Assembly (NCBI GenBank): GCA_035252015.1
Contig: DATFDP010000121.1
Location: 21,581-85,580, forward strand
DNA from: JAICWP01 sp035252015
Lineage (GTDB): Bacteria > Acidobacteriota > Terriglobia > Terriglobales > Acidobacteriaceae
Length of the DNA stretch: 64,000 nt
Direction: 5' to 3'
Within the stretch, counting starts at the first letter, position 1. Every line of letters starts with the position of its first letter. A model generated the notes under the pieces. It was given only the letters and a program-made list of their open reading frames with translations, was not told where the DNA came from and ran no database searches. Shown one piece after another: positions 8,339 to 16,988 of the stretch. A program made the translations under genes and the position numbers.

Positions 8339-9079
8339 TTACTGTCCCCGCCGCCGGTAGTAGATGGCAAATTCAAACCCGGGATTGGGCGGAAACAGTT
8401 CGGCCACTTTGCGCAGGCGCTCGGCCAAGGGAGTCGGAGCCAGTAGGGGGTAATCCCGCTCCCGCAGATCGTAGTAGTCCACGTCCAGGAAAAGCGAAAG
8501 CAGATACACGGAAATAGCGTCAGAAAACGCCGTCTGCAGGTAGTCGTTCTTATGCTTCTCGACATCCACCCCGGGGCTGGTGGCCAGCTTGCGAAGTTCA
8601 TATGCGTCCAAGCTGGTCTCGCCACGTACGCCGTCCTCCACTTGCTTCAATACCAGGGCGGCGAAGGCCTCAGAGACGCCTGCCCTCTCCACCACAGCGT
8701 GTCCCACGTTGATATAGAATTCAAAGGCGACGGAGAATTTGTCGTCCATCAGGCGGGTGGAAATAAACACACACTGCGAATCGCCGACATTCAGGTTGCG
8801 ATGGCAAACGGCGTTGTCGCTGAGCGCCACGTCATAGCGGTCGGCGATGAGGGTTTCGTCGCCTTGGCCTATCGTAAGTGGCACAAAATAATAGGCTTTG
8901 CGCTCCAGGGCTGCGGCGGCGGTGACGGGTACCGCCGCTACCATGCGTTCCAGGTCGTTGGCCGAAGTACTGATATTCCCCATATACGCATAGCAAATGC
9001 CGTTGGGAGCCTGTGAGACAGGGTTCTGCCTGATTATCTCCGCTGGAGACCGGGTCAAGGCGTGCGCAGCCTGCGCCAT
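8339..9079 (-). CDS. Hypothetical protein
   Basis: A 246-residue soluble protein that I do not recognise. It has an alternating strand/helix pattern, for example RKAYYFVPLTIGQGDETL and CVFISTRLMDDKFSVAFEF, and no signal peptide or transmembrane segment. It lies 63 bases upstream of ruvA in the same direction, so the two may be cotranscribed. Coding composition is good. Function cannot be proposed. Confidence 0.7.
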   Translation of the reverse strand: MAQAAHALTRSPAEIIRQNPVSQAPNGICYAYMGNISTSANDLERMVAAVPVTAAAALERKAYYFVPLTIGQGDETLIADRYDVALSDNAVCHRNLNVGDSQCVFISTRLMDDKFSVAFEFYINVGHAVVERAGVSEAFAALVLKQVEDGVRGETSLDAYELRKLATSPGVDVEKHKNDYLQTAFSDAISVYLLSLFLDVDYYDLRERDYPLLAPTPLAERLRKVAELFPPNPGFEFAIYYRRRGQ

Positions 9080-9145
9080 AGGCCCTTATTCTAGCGCAGT
9101 GGCGTGGCAGCACCGCGTGGCCGTTCCGTTGTAAGCTGAAAAGTT

Positions 9146-9439
9146 ATGGCGGAGGTAGAGATAGTCACCCGCAAGCCCCGGCTGCTGGGTGTGTTCTTCC
9201 GTGCCCTGCTCATCACCTTTGTGCTCACTCTGCTGGCCTTTGCAGTCACTCTGCTATTAGCGATCGTTGGCCTGAGCCTGTTTGGAGTGATGACGGGGCA
9301 CCGGCCCGACCTGGCTAACGCTTACCGGTACGCAGCTTTCCCAATGGCGATGCTGGCGGCGGTTGTCGTGCTGGTTACAGCCTTCGTCGCTGAATTCAAA
9401 CGATATCGGCAGCGGCTTGCCGTATGGAGAGGGTTTTGA
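9146..9439 (+). CDS. Small two-helix membrane protein
   Basis: A 97-residue protein with two strongly hydrophobic helices (about residues 16-48, VFFRALLITFVLTLLAFAVTL and onward, and 66-83, AAFPMAMLAAVVVLVTAFV) and a basic C-terminal tail (KRYRQRLAVWRGF). No family recognised. It is divergent from the gene at 8339-9079, with 66 bases between the starts. Confidence 0.65.
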   Translation: MAEVEIVTRKPRLLGVFFRALLITFVLTLLAFAVTLLLAIVGLSLFGVMTGHRPDLANAYRYAAFPMAMLAAVVVLVTAFVAEFKRYRQRLAVWRGF

Positions 9440-9444
9440 GAACC

Positions 9445-9482
9445 AGCACTTAGCACTTAGCCATTAGCTATTAGCATTTAGC
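9445..9482. repeat. Short near-tandem repeat of TTAGC units
   Basis: Five imperfect copies of a 7-8 base unit (CTTAGCA, CTTAGCC, ATTAGCT, ATTAGCA, TTTAGCC) stand directly after the stop of the preceding gene. Confidence 0.6.
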
Positions 9483-9581
9483 CCCTCCACGGAGTCCTGG
9501 ACCAATAACTCCTGCGCGATGGCCAAACCTCAAGTGGCAATTGCAAAGTGCTTGAAATTCATGTAATCCGTGGGCAGCAAC

Positions 9582-10327
9582 ATGAAGCCGCGTATTGCCA
9601 TTCCGTTCCCGCATTCAACTGACCGGGAGTATTCAGAGCGAGTTCTGGCGCAGTATGAAGAGGTGCGCGAGGCCGGGGGCGAGCCGGTGCGAATTCAGCT
9701 AGACAGCCCCCAAGCGGAGCTAATGAAGCTCATCGAAGGCTGCGACGGGGTCTTGCTGCCCGGCAGCAGGGCCGATGTGGACCCGCAGAAATATGGAGCG
9801 GAGCGCGACTCGCGAACTAACGCTGCGGATCCTCTGCGCGACGCCGCCGACAAAATCCTGCTGGAAGATGCACACAAGATGCGCAAACCGCTGCTGGGCA
9901 TCTGCTACGGCTTGCAGAGCCTCAACGTTTACCCAGCGGAACGTTGGTACAGCACATCGAATCCAGCATTGATCACGCGAACCGAGAGATAACGCATGTC
10001 GTGCGGGTTGAGCCAACTTCCCTGCTAGCACAATTTCTCGGAACTGCCCTTCCGCCGGGAGGTGAATCAGCGCTTGTGGTCAATACCAGCCACCACCAGG
10101 CGACTGCCACGTTGGGAAATGGTTTGCGCACAGCAGCCAAGGCGCCCGACGGAGTGATTGAGGCGTTGGAAGGCACCTCGCCCGAGCACTTTGTGCTGGC
10201 GGTACAGTGGCATCCCGAGCGGTCTCTGAACGAACCAGCTTCCCAGGCTATATTCCGCGCCCTGGTGGAGGCAGCGCGTGCCCGGCATCGGGAGCTAGCC
10301 GGAGAATTTGAGTCGCTGCCGAAATGA
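9582..10327 (+). pseudogene. Peptidase C26 / gamma-glutamyl-GABA hydrolase-like, frameshifted
   Basis: A class-I glutamine amidotransferase-fold hydrolase (PuuD-like). The first part, from ATG 9582, holds GVLLPGSRADVDP and the nucleophile elbow G-I-C-Y-G-L-Q. After S-L-N-V-Y (about 9942) the matching sequence continues in another frame as SGTLVQHIE and runs through NTSHHQA to VQWHPER, the catalytic His-Glu site, ending at 10325-10327. Loss of one base (or gain of two) near 9943-9947 explains the break. All catalytic residues survive across the two frames, so this is either a recent mutation or a sequencing error. An alternative GTG start exists at 9570. Confidence 0.85.
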
Positions 10328-10414
10328 AGATTACAAAGTTTCAAGGTTTCGCAAGTTTCAATAACCTTGTTTAGACAACGAAAGCTTGAAATTTCACATT
10401 GACAGTAATTGTCG

Positions 10415-12880
10415 CTATGCCGCCTGGGGCACGGGTTGCAGCGGAGGAGGGACCGTGTCAGCTGCCGGAGCCGCACACTTCAGATTCAGTTTCTCGGCGA
10501 TAGCCACCCAACGCTGCAGCCATTCCTGTTCGGGTGGCTTGCTCGCATCCGGCCCGCAAACCTCCTGCAACACGCGATAGCAGACATTCTGCGCGTGCCA
10601 CAGGTCAACTTCGAAATGCAGAGAGCGTGCGAGGCGGACCGCCACTTCGAATTGGGCGAAGACCGCGGGCTCGGCTGGATTGGCAACCAGAATATCGCTT
10701 AACGTTGCCAGCCGCCTCTTGAGCAAGTAACTCAAGCCGGCGGTATCAAGGGTAATTTCGTCGCGCGCCGCAGCATCCATCAGCGCTGCAACAGCGCCCA
10801 GATCGAGTTCGTCGGCTTCGAAACTGTGCCGCAGGCTGCTGTTGAGCACAAACTCAGCCGTGGCGTGCAGGACCTTGGGGCGCGGCATGTGCAATTCGCT
10901 CAGAAAACGCAGCAGCGGTGCATCGCTCTCGTAAACCTGCCGGTAATTGGCTTCCACCTCGGCCAGGGTGGATTCCAGGATATGCCCCACAATGCGCCTT
11001 TGCTCGTCCCGGAACAGCGACTTCAGGGTGTACTGAGCGCCGTCGAAGTGCTTATCCAGCAGACGCAGCGATTCGGCCACATCGGCACGATTAAATGCCT
11101 CAGAAAGCTCCTTGACAGCCTCCGCGTAAGGTTGTTCGCCCCGGAATGTCCGCACGCCGGCATTGATGTTGTGCCCGCCCAGGTGCAGCACGCCAAAGGT
11201 AAAAGAGCCACACTCCTGGGTAATGCGCGAACAGATACGCGCTTGACCCATATCCATTCGGAAGCGACCGGACTGGAAGCGCTGGGCATCGTTCACGCCG
11301 ATGTCATAGCAGTAAATCGAGGGATGTTCTTCGTGGTGGTCGAACAACGAACTGACCGCGAAATGCGCAGCCACTTTGGGCAGGTCGAGAATGGCAGGCT
11401 TCACCCAGGTGGTGTAAATGCGAGCGCCATCTCCGAAGCTGGCGACGTTGCTATGCGCCAGCGCCAGGCGTTCCAGGAAGCCCGCCTCGAAGTTCTGGCC
11501 CAGGGCTTCCTGCGCCAGTTGGACAGCCCTACCGGCGTACATGATGACCTGCACCGTCTCGATGCCGGAAAGCTCGTCGAAGAACCAGCCACAGCTGGTG
11601 TACATGAGCATGACATGGCGCTCGATTTCCAGCAGCTTCCAGGCGGTAATCTTCTCTTCCTCGGTGAGGTCCCGGGTCTGATGTCGTGCCAGGAAGTCCC
11701 GCCGCGTGCCCTCGGAGCGATCAAGCACAACCCGGATGTACTCGTCCCTAGCTGCCCACGGGTCGTTCAGATATTCACGCGCCCTCTCTTCGTAAGGACC
11801 GGCCAATTCGTCTCGCAGCCAGTCCAGCGCCTGACGCAACGGCGCCCGCCAGTGCTGCCTCCATCCGGGTTTCATGCCTGAATTGCAGCCGCAATCACTG
11901 CGCCAGCGCTCCACGCCATGCATGCAGCTCCACGAAGTGTTGTTGACGATTTCAACTTCGAGTGCAGCAGGATGCTTGGCCAGGTATTCGCCGTAGTTAG
12001 TGATGTGCGCGAGTCGCTGCGATTCGATGTACTCCAGGGCATACGCCAGGGCCATGTCGCCGTGGGGATGATGATGGCCGTAAGTTTCGCCGTCGGTGGC
12101 GATGTGCATGAGCTGCGGCCAGCGGCGAGCGTCAGAGAAGCCGCTCAGCAGCCGCTGGGCGAATTGTTCGCCATTAGAGAGCAAATGCTCAAACGCCACG
12201 GCCTGCGAAATCGGGCCATCGTAAAAGAAAAGGCTGATGCTTCTGCCCGAAGGCAAATTAACCTGGTAAGGGCGGGTGGGATCAATTTTGCCCCCCTCCA
12301 CATTGCGCCAACGCTGGCTGTTTAGTTTGCGTACCTGACGAGCCTGGTGGGGCGCGAGGATGGTAAATCGGATGCCAAGCTCTGCCAACACCTCCAGCGT
12401 TTCCATGTCTACAGCGGTTTCCGGCAGCCACATCCCCTCAGGCGAGCGTCCGAAACGGCGCTCGAAATCGCGAATCCCCCACAGCAGCTGCGTGTACTTG
12501 TCGCGCCGAGAAGCCAGCGGCAGGATCATATGATTGTAGGCCTGGGCTATGGCCGAGCCGTGGCCGGAGAAGAGCTGTTGGCTTTCCTTATCCGCCGCCA
12601 ATATCTTGGCGTAGGTGTGTGGCGCGTTGTCTTCCGTCCAGGAAAGCAACGTGGGGCCGAAATTGAAGCTGATCCGGGAGTAATTATTAACAATTTTAAC
12701 GATGTGGCCTTCACCGTCGAGGATACGGGCGGCTGAGTTGGGCGCATAGCATTCGGCGGTAATGCGCTCGTTCCAGTCGTGGTAAGGATAGGCTGAATCC
12801 TGTATTTCCACCGCTTCCAGCCACGGGTTTTCTCGCGGCGGTTGATAGAAGTGGCAGTGGATGCAGAGATATCGTTCCAT
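10415..12880 (-). CDS. Glycoside hydrolase family 57 protein with DUF3536
   Basis: An 821-residue cytoplasmic alpha-glucan-acting enzyme by family. The N-terminal GH57 deacetylase-like barrel opens with YLCIHCHFYQPPRENPW and continues with SFNFGPTLLSW and GMWLPETAVDMETLEVLAELG, where the conserved W-L-P-E-T-A marks the family. The region after about residue 400 matches the DUF3536 extension that accompanies this GH57 subgroup. GH57 enzymes include amylases, amylopullulanases and glucan branching enzymes; substrate cannot be told from sequence. Likely roles are glycogen or maltodextrin turnover. It is separated from aceA by a strong terminator, so it has its own promoter. Confidence 0.88.
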   Translation of the reverse strand: MERYLCIHCHFYQPPRENPWLEAVEIQDSAYPYHDWNERITAECYAPNSAARILDGEGHIVKIVNNYSRISFNFGPTLLSWTEDNAPHTYAKILAADKESQQLFSGHGSAIAQAYNHMILPLASRRDKYTQLLWGIRDFERRFGRSPEGMWLPETAVDMETLEVLAELGIRFTILAPHQARQVRKLNSQRWRNVEGGKIDPTRPYQVNLPSGRSISLFFYDGPISQAVAFEHLLSNGEQFAQRLLSGFSDARRWPQLMHIATDGETYGHHHPHGDMALAYALEYIESQRLAHITNYGEYLAKHPAALEVEIVNNTSWSCMHGVERWRSDCGCNSGMKPGWRQHWRAPLRQALDWLRDELAGPYEERAREYLNDPWAARDEYIRVVLDRSEGTRRDFLARHQTRDLTEEEKITAWKLLEIERHVMLMYTSCGWFFDELSGIETVQVIMYAGRAVQLAQEALGQNFEAGFLERLALAHSNVASFGDGARIYTTWVKPAILDLPKVAAHFAVSSLFDHHEEHPSIYCYDIGVNDAQRFQSGRFRMDMGQARICSRITQECGSFTFGVLHLGGHNINAGVRTFRGEQPYAEAVKELSEAFNRADVAESLRLLDKHFDGAQYTLKSLFRDEQRRIVGHILESTLAEVEANYRQVYESDAPLLRFLSELHMPRPKVLHATAEFVLNSSLRHSFEADELDLGAVAALMDAAARDEITLDTAGLSYLLKRRLATLSDILVANPAEPAVFAQFEVAVRLARSLHFEVDLWHAQNVCYRVLQEVCGPDASKPPEQEWLQRWVAIAEKLNLKCAAPAADTVPPPLQPVPQAA

Positions 12881-12949
12881 GGGACCGATTGCTTAGATGC
12901 CGAATCAGACACTCACGAACGGGAGCCGCGCAATTATAAGCGCGTTGGG

Positions 12950-12984
12950 AAAAAAAAGTCCTGAGGCGGTACCGGCCTCAGGAC
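12950..12984 (-). terminator. Intrinsic terminator of the aceB-aceA operon
   Basis: GTCCTGAGGC (12958-12967) pairs with GCCTCAGGAC (12975-12984), a 10-bp stem with a 7-base loop. On the minus strand it is followed by eight T residues. It lies about 45 bases beyond the aceA stop and upstream of the GH57 start. Confidence 0.95.
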
Positions 12985-13026
12985 AGCCCGGCAATCTACC
13001 GGACAATGTGAGAGAGAAGGGTGAGC

Positions 13027-14433
13027 TTAGGCGAGGCGCTTGCCGCGTGGCGAAACCTGCTTTGGTAGGACCAATTCTTCCGCCGCACACTCGCCCAGGA
13101 TAGGCTGGCAGGCCGCATCGGGTCCCTCCGGACGGCTCTTCGCCTCATGCCATTCAGCAGTGAACTGGGCCAGTTCGGTAGAGCCCTCCAGTGCTAGCGT
13201 GGAAGAGTTTCCGCCTGCGATTACCTGGGCGACGGCGTCGAAATATCCGGTGCCCACGAAGCGCTGGTGCTTAACCGCCTCGTAGCCATAGTGCTGTTCC
13301 CGGCTGAACTCTTTTTCCTGCAGCCTGGCATAGGCGGTCATGCCAGTTTCGCGGTAGCCGCGCGCCAATTCAAACATGCTGAGGTTCAGGGCATGGAAGC
13401 CGGCCAGGGTCACAAATTGGAACTTGTAGCCCATTGCAGCGAGCTCGCGCTGGAAGCGCGCGATGGTGACATCGTCCAGCTTCTTCTTCCAGTTGAACGA
13501 GGGCGAGCAGTTGTAGGCCAGCAGTTTGCTGGGGAATTCGCCCAGGACCGCTTCGGCGAAGATGCGGGCTTCCTGCAGGTTCGGCTCCGAGGTCTCGCAC
13601 CACACTAAGTCGGAATAAGGAGCGTAAGCGCGGGCGCGGGCGATGGCGGAATGCAGGCCGCCGCGGATGCGGAAGAAGCCTTCGGAGGTGCGCTCGCCGG
13701 TGCAGAACTCGCGGTCACGCGCGTCTATGTCACTGGTCAGCAGGTTGGCCGCATTGGCGTCCGTGCGTGCCATGATTAGCGTAGGCACCTCCATAGCGTC
13801 CGCCGCCAGCCGCGCCGCCACCAGCTTCTGGACAGCTTCCGGGGTGGACACCAGCACCTTGCCCCCCAGGTGGCCGCACTTTTTGGCGGATGAAAGCTGG
13901 TCTTCAAAGTGGACGCAAGCCGCTCCCGCTTCGATCATCGCCTTCATCAGTTCAAAGGCGTTCAGGGTGCCTCCGAAACCGGCTTCAGCGTCGGCAATTA
14001 ACGGAGCGAACCAGTACACGTCGCTCTTGCCCTCGGAATGATGCACCTGGTCGGCGCGCAGCAGGGCCTTGTTGATACGCCCCACCAGGGTGGGCACGCT
14101 GTTCACCGGATACAGGCTCTGGTCGGGATACATCTGCCCGGCATCGTTGGCGTCGGCCGCCACCTGCCAGCCGCTCACATAGATGGCCTTCAGCCCGGCG
14201 CGCACCTGCTGGATGGCCTGGTTGCCGGTCATGGCGCCCAGAGCAGGCACGTAGGATTCCGACTGCAGCAGGTCCCACAGCCGCTCCGCGCCCATGCGTG
14301 CCAGCGTGTGATCAATTTTGATGGAGCCACGGATGCGTTCCACGTCCGCGGAAGTGTAGGGGCGAGTGACTCCCTGCCAGCGTTTGCCGGCCCATAGGGC
14401 GTTGTTCTGTTCGGTCTTGCCGTTCTTGGTCAC
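13027..14433 (-). CDS. aceA: Isocitrate lyase
   Basis: Cleaves isocitrate to glyoxylate and succinate, the first step of the glyoxylate shunt used for growth on acetate or fatty acids. The 468 residues carry the catalytic signature K-K-C-G-H at 184-188, and VSGWQVAADANDAGQMYPDQ, typical of the family. The start is GTG at 14433, preceded on the minus strand by GGAAAGGAAG about 6 bases upstream. It follows malate synthase by 50 bases, so the two form an aceB-aceA operon ending at the terminator at 12950-12984. Confidence 0.97.
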   Translation of the reverse strand: MTKNGKTEQNNALWAGKRWQGVTRPYTSADVERIRGSIKIDHTLARMGAERLWDLLQSESYVPALGAMTGNQAIQQVRAGLKAIYVSGWQVAADANDAGQMYPDQSLYPVNSVPTLVGRINKALLRADQVHHSEGKSDVYWFAPLIADAEAGFGGTLNAFELMKAMIEAGAACVHFEDQLSSAKKCGHLGGKVLVSTPEAVQKLVAARLAADAMEVPTLIMARTDANAANLLTSDIDARDREFCTGERTSEGFFRIRGGLHSAIARARAYAPYSDLVWCETSEPNLQEARIFAEAVLGEFPSKLLAYNCSPSFNWKKKLDDVTIARFQRELAAMGYKFQFVTLAGFHALNLSMFELARGYRETGMTAYARLQEKEFSREQHYGYEAVKHQRFVGTGYFDAVAQVIAGGNSSTLALEGSTELAQFTAEWHEAKSRPEGPDAACQPILGECAAEELVLPKQVSPRGKRLA

Positions 14434-14483
14434 GTCTTTCTTCCTTTCCTCGCAGCACTGCGGGGAACTGCAGGGTTAATGGT

Positions 14484-16115
14484 TCAAATCGGATTAAATT
14501 CACCGTTCAGGATCATGGCTTCCGCGATGCGGCACGCTTCGCGGAATGTTTCCGGCGTGCCGATATCCGCGCGCGCCGGGTTGGCAATAATTTTTTCCAC
14601 TTCTTCGTGGAACAACTTGCTGATGAGCTCGGGTGTGTGCGCCACCGGATTGCCCGATTCATCGAGAACGTCCATCGCTTCGCTGTGGCGCATGCGTTGT
14701 ACGATCATCAGCCGGTAAATGCGGTCAGTCGCAAGATCCTCCATGTAGCCATCCAGGAGGCTGGCGCCTTTGCCGTTGAGAACGCCATTACGGTAGCGAA
14801 TGACGGTGCGCACCGCTGCCCGCGTTCCTGCCAAAGTCCGTGCGCCTACGCCTCTGGGGACGGCGCGCAGGTCGGCATAGCGGTTGAACTGGCCACAACG
14901 CAACATGCCGGCCCGCTCCAGTTCGTCGCGGTTCAGGTCGCGCGAGGGCAGCTTGTCAAGCTGATTGGGATAAGGGAACTGATCCACTGCGATCTGGTTC
15001 TGATCGGGATGGCCGGTCCAGGCGCCATCCATGAGGCAACTGGCTTCGTTTTTTTTGTCCTTTTCCAGCACCGCCAGCGCGCGGGTATTCAGTTCGGTGT
15101 CCTCGCGGCTGGGATAAAGCGCAGTCATTCCGCCGATGGCCAGCACGCCACGGCGATGGCAGATTTCCGGCATCAGTTCGCGCACTCGCTGGAAAAACGG
15201 CACGTCGTGCGGGATGGTGTTGCGGTCGGGAAGCATCCACTCCGGGTCGCAGAGGTTGAAATGAATGAGGCTGGCCATGTAGTCCCAGCGCCCCAGGTTG
15301 AGGCCGACAATGTGCTCGCGGAGGTTGGATAAAAACTCCTCCATCTGGTACGCCAGGGGATGCGACTCGACCAGAGCCATGCACTTAATGTAGTCGCGCG
15401 GCAAACCACGCGCCTTCGCCAGCGCCTGGAACATGTCGCGCCACCACAGCGCTTCCTCGGCGGATTCCGATTTCGGGATGTAGATGGCCAGCGGGTGCCG
15501 CAACTGGACCGGATCCATTCCATAGAAAACGCGCGCCACATCGAACAGCGAGGCTGAGATCAATTGGTCGCCAAACAGCCCGCCCTGGCTGATGTGCAAA
15601 CCACGAGGCCGCACCCAGATCACGGTCTTGCTTTGCTTGATGCCAACCACCTGATTGCGTTTCTTGTCGAAGTAGGTCAGGGTGCCATGCAGCGCCTGCA
15701 GGATGTTCTCAACACCCAGTCGTTGGTGCTCCCAGTCGTTGACGGTCGAGTCTTCTAGATCGAGCATGACTCCGGGTGCGCCGGAATTGAGCATCTTGAC
15801 CACGAGTTCGGCGTCATCCGCAGGACCTGTCATCTGGTTGCGCTGGTCGGCGCACCACTCCGGAAGCTCAACCTTCCAGTCTCCTTGCGTAGCCGGGGAA
15901 GGGGGCAGGTGCCGCGGGCGGCGTCCGCCGTGCGCTTCCGCCAGAACCTGATAACGTTTTTCAATCAGCTCCTGCTGGCGAGGCGTAAACCAGCGGTGTA
16001 AGGGCAAAAGGAACTCGCTGAACCCTGGCGGGAGGTCGCGCCGCGCGGCGTCTGCGCTCGCGTAGTTCAGGTGAAAACCGGCTGCTTGCGGGATATTTAG
16101 TGACGGGAGTGCCAT
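14484..16115 (-). CDS. aceB: Malate synthase A
   Basis: Condenses glyoxylate with acetyl-CoA to malate, completing the glyoxylate shunt with AceA. The 543 residues fit the malate synthase A type (about 530; the G type is near 720). Seen motifs are VMLDLEDSTVNDWEHQRLG with the metal-binding acidic residues, TVIWVRPRGLH, and GRWDYMASLIHF around the catalytic pocket. A clear GGAGG precedes the ATG at 16115 by 4 bases. First gene of the operon, with a promoter candidate at 16187-16215. Confidence 0.96.
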   Translation of the reverse strand: MALPSLNIPQAAGFHLNYASADAARRDLPPGFSEFLLPLHRWFTPRQQELIEKRYQVLAEAHGGRRPRHLPPSPATQGDWKVELPEWCADQRNQMTGPADDAELVVKMLNSGAPGVMLDLEDSTVNDWEHQRLGVENILQALHGTLTYFDKKRNQVVGIKQSKTVIWVRPRGLHISQGGLFGDQLISASLFDVARVFYGMDPVQLRHPLAIYIPKSESAEEALWWRDMFQALAKARGLPRDYIKCMALVESHPLAYQMEEFLSNLREHIVGLNLGRWDYMASLIHFNLCDPEWMLPDRNTIPHDVPFFQRVRELMPEICHRRGVLAIGGMTALYPSREDTELNTRALAVLEKDKKNEASCLMDGAWTGHPDQNQIAVDQFPYPNQLDKLPSRDLNRDELERAGMLRCGQFNRYADLRAVPRGVGARTLAGTRAAVRTVIRYRNGVLNGKGASLLDGYMEDLATDRIYRLMIVQRMRHSEAMDVLDESGNPVAHTPELISKLFHEEVEKIIANPARADIGTPETFREACRIAEAMILNGEFNPI

Positions 16116-16186
16116 CCATCCTCCTGCGATTCGGGCGGTTCTGCGGTCTGCTTTCTGCAGCCAATCCGCGCCCCACTGGTTTGCGG

Positions 16187-16242
16187 ATTCTGCGGTATGC
16201 CGATAGCGCCGTCAAACTGAATGTTTTTATCGCGGTGATAAA
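16187..16242 (-). promoter_or_regulatory. Promoter and operator-like inverted repeat of aceB-aceA
   Basis: On the minus strand TTGACG (16215-16210) and CAGAAT (16192-16187) are 17 bases apart, a plausible -35/-10 pair ending about 70 bases before the aceB ATG. Just upstream of the -35 lies TTTATC-N5-GATAAA (16226-16242), a perfect 6-bp inverted repeat that could bind a dimeric regulator of the glyoxylate shunt. No regulator gene is adjacent. Confidence 0.5.
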
Positions 16243-16943
16243 GAACTTTAATCAGCCATCAGGCCGACAGCATTCCGGCAGAACGGCGTACTTAGAAGCA
16301 GGTCACAAGAGCTTGGTTGTGTCTTGCCGGCGTTGGTACCCCTCGACAACGTCTAAGTCATTGTTACAAAATGTTTTGACCCACGGTCGGTGTTGGGTGT
16401 TTCACCCGTGGATGGACCCGTTTGGGTGTTCTATTCCGCGATAGATGAACTGCCGTGCACGCCATGCTGTCGAGTTTAGACGGGCTAACCGATTCGCCCG
16501 TCCCCTTTCAGCAGTTAATCACCCTTCGACTGCGGCGCCCTGCGAGGCGATTTTTTTGGGGAATGCGAACACCAGAACGGACCCCGCCATGCCCATCGTG
16601 CGCTCCATCCGGCCGGCAATCAGCGCTAAAACTTAGCTCTCTCAGGGGACGAAGACGGTGAGTCCGGCCTCCGCGATATGCATGCCCGTGCGTTCGACCT
16701 GCAGTTGCCAGAAGATTGCTACTTAAGTCTATTGATTCCGTTCACCTCCGTTATGATAGCCATCTTCCCCGAGACCAAGGTGAACGGAACCAGCGCCATC
16801 TCCGATCTCAGGACAGTGCGCGTACGCGGCTGGCTGTTCTATTTCAACGACGAATTCGCTATGGTGCGGACGCGTTCATTTCATCAGCGCTCCCGTACTC
16901 ACGAGTGCTCGAACGAGCACACCTCGTCGCTGAATGACCACTT
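16243..16943. other. Gene-poor 700-base stretch
   Basis: No convincing gene. Open frames here lack ribosome-binding sites and protein-like composition. Nested inverted repeats occur at 16382-16411 (CCAC...GGGTG-TTT-CACCC-GTGG). The stretch ends in a plus-strand terminator, so a short plus-strand RNA is possible. Confidence 0.4.
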
Positions 16944-16988
16944 CGCCTGCCGAGCTTTTTGCGGCCCTGCAGGCGTTTTTACTTTTTT
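16944..16988 (+). terminator. Plus-strand intrinsic terminator overlapping the ligase stop
   Basis: CGCCTGC (16944-16950) pairs with GCAGGCG (16969-16975), followed by TTTTTACTTTTTT. The T-run direction shows it terminates plus-strand transcription, yet the gene here is on the minus strand and no plus-strand gene precedes it. Confidence 0.6.
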
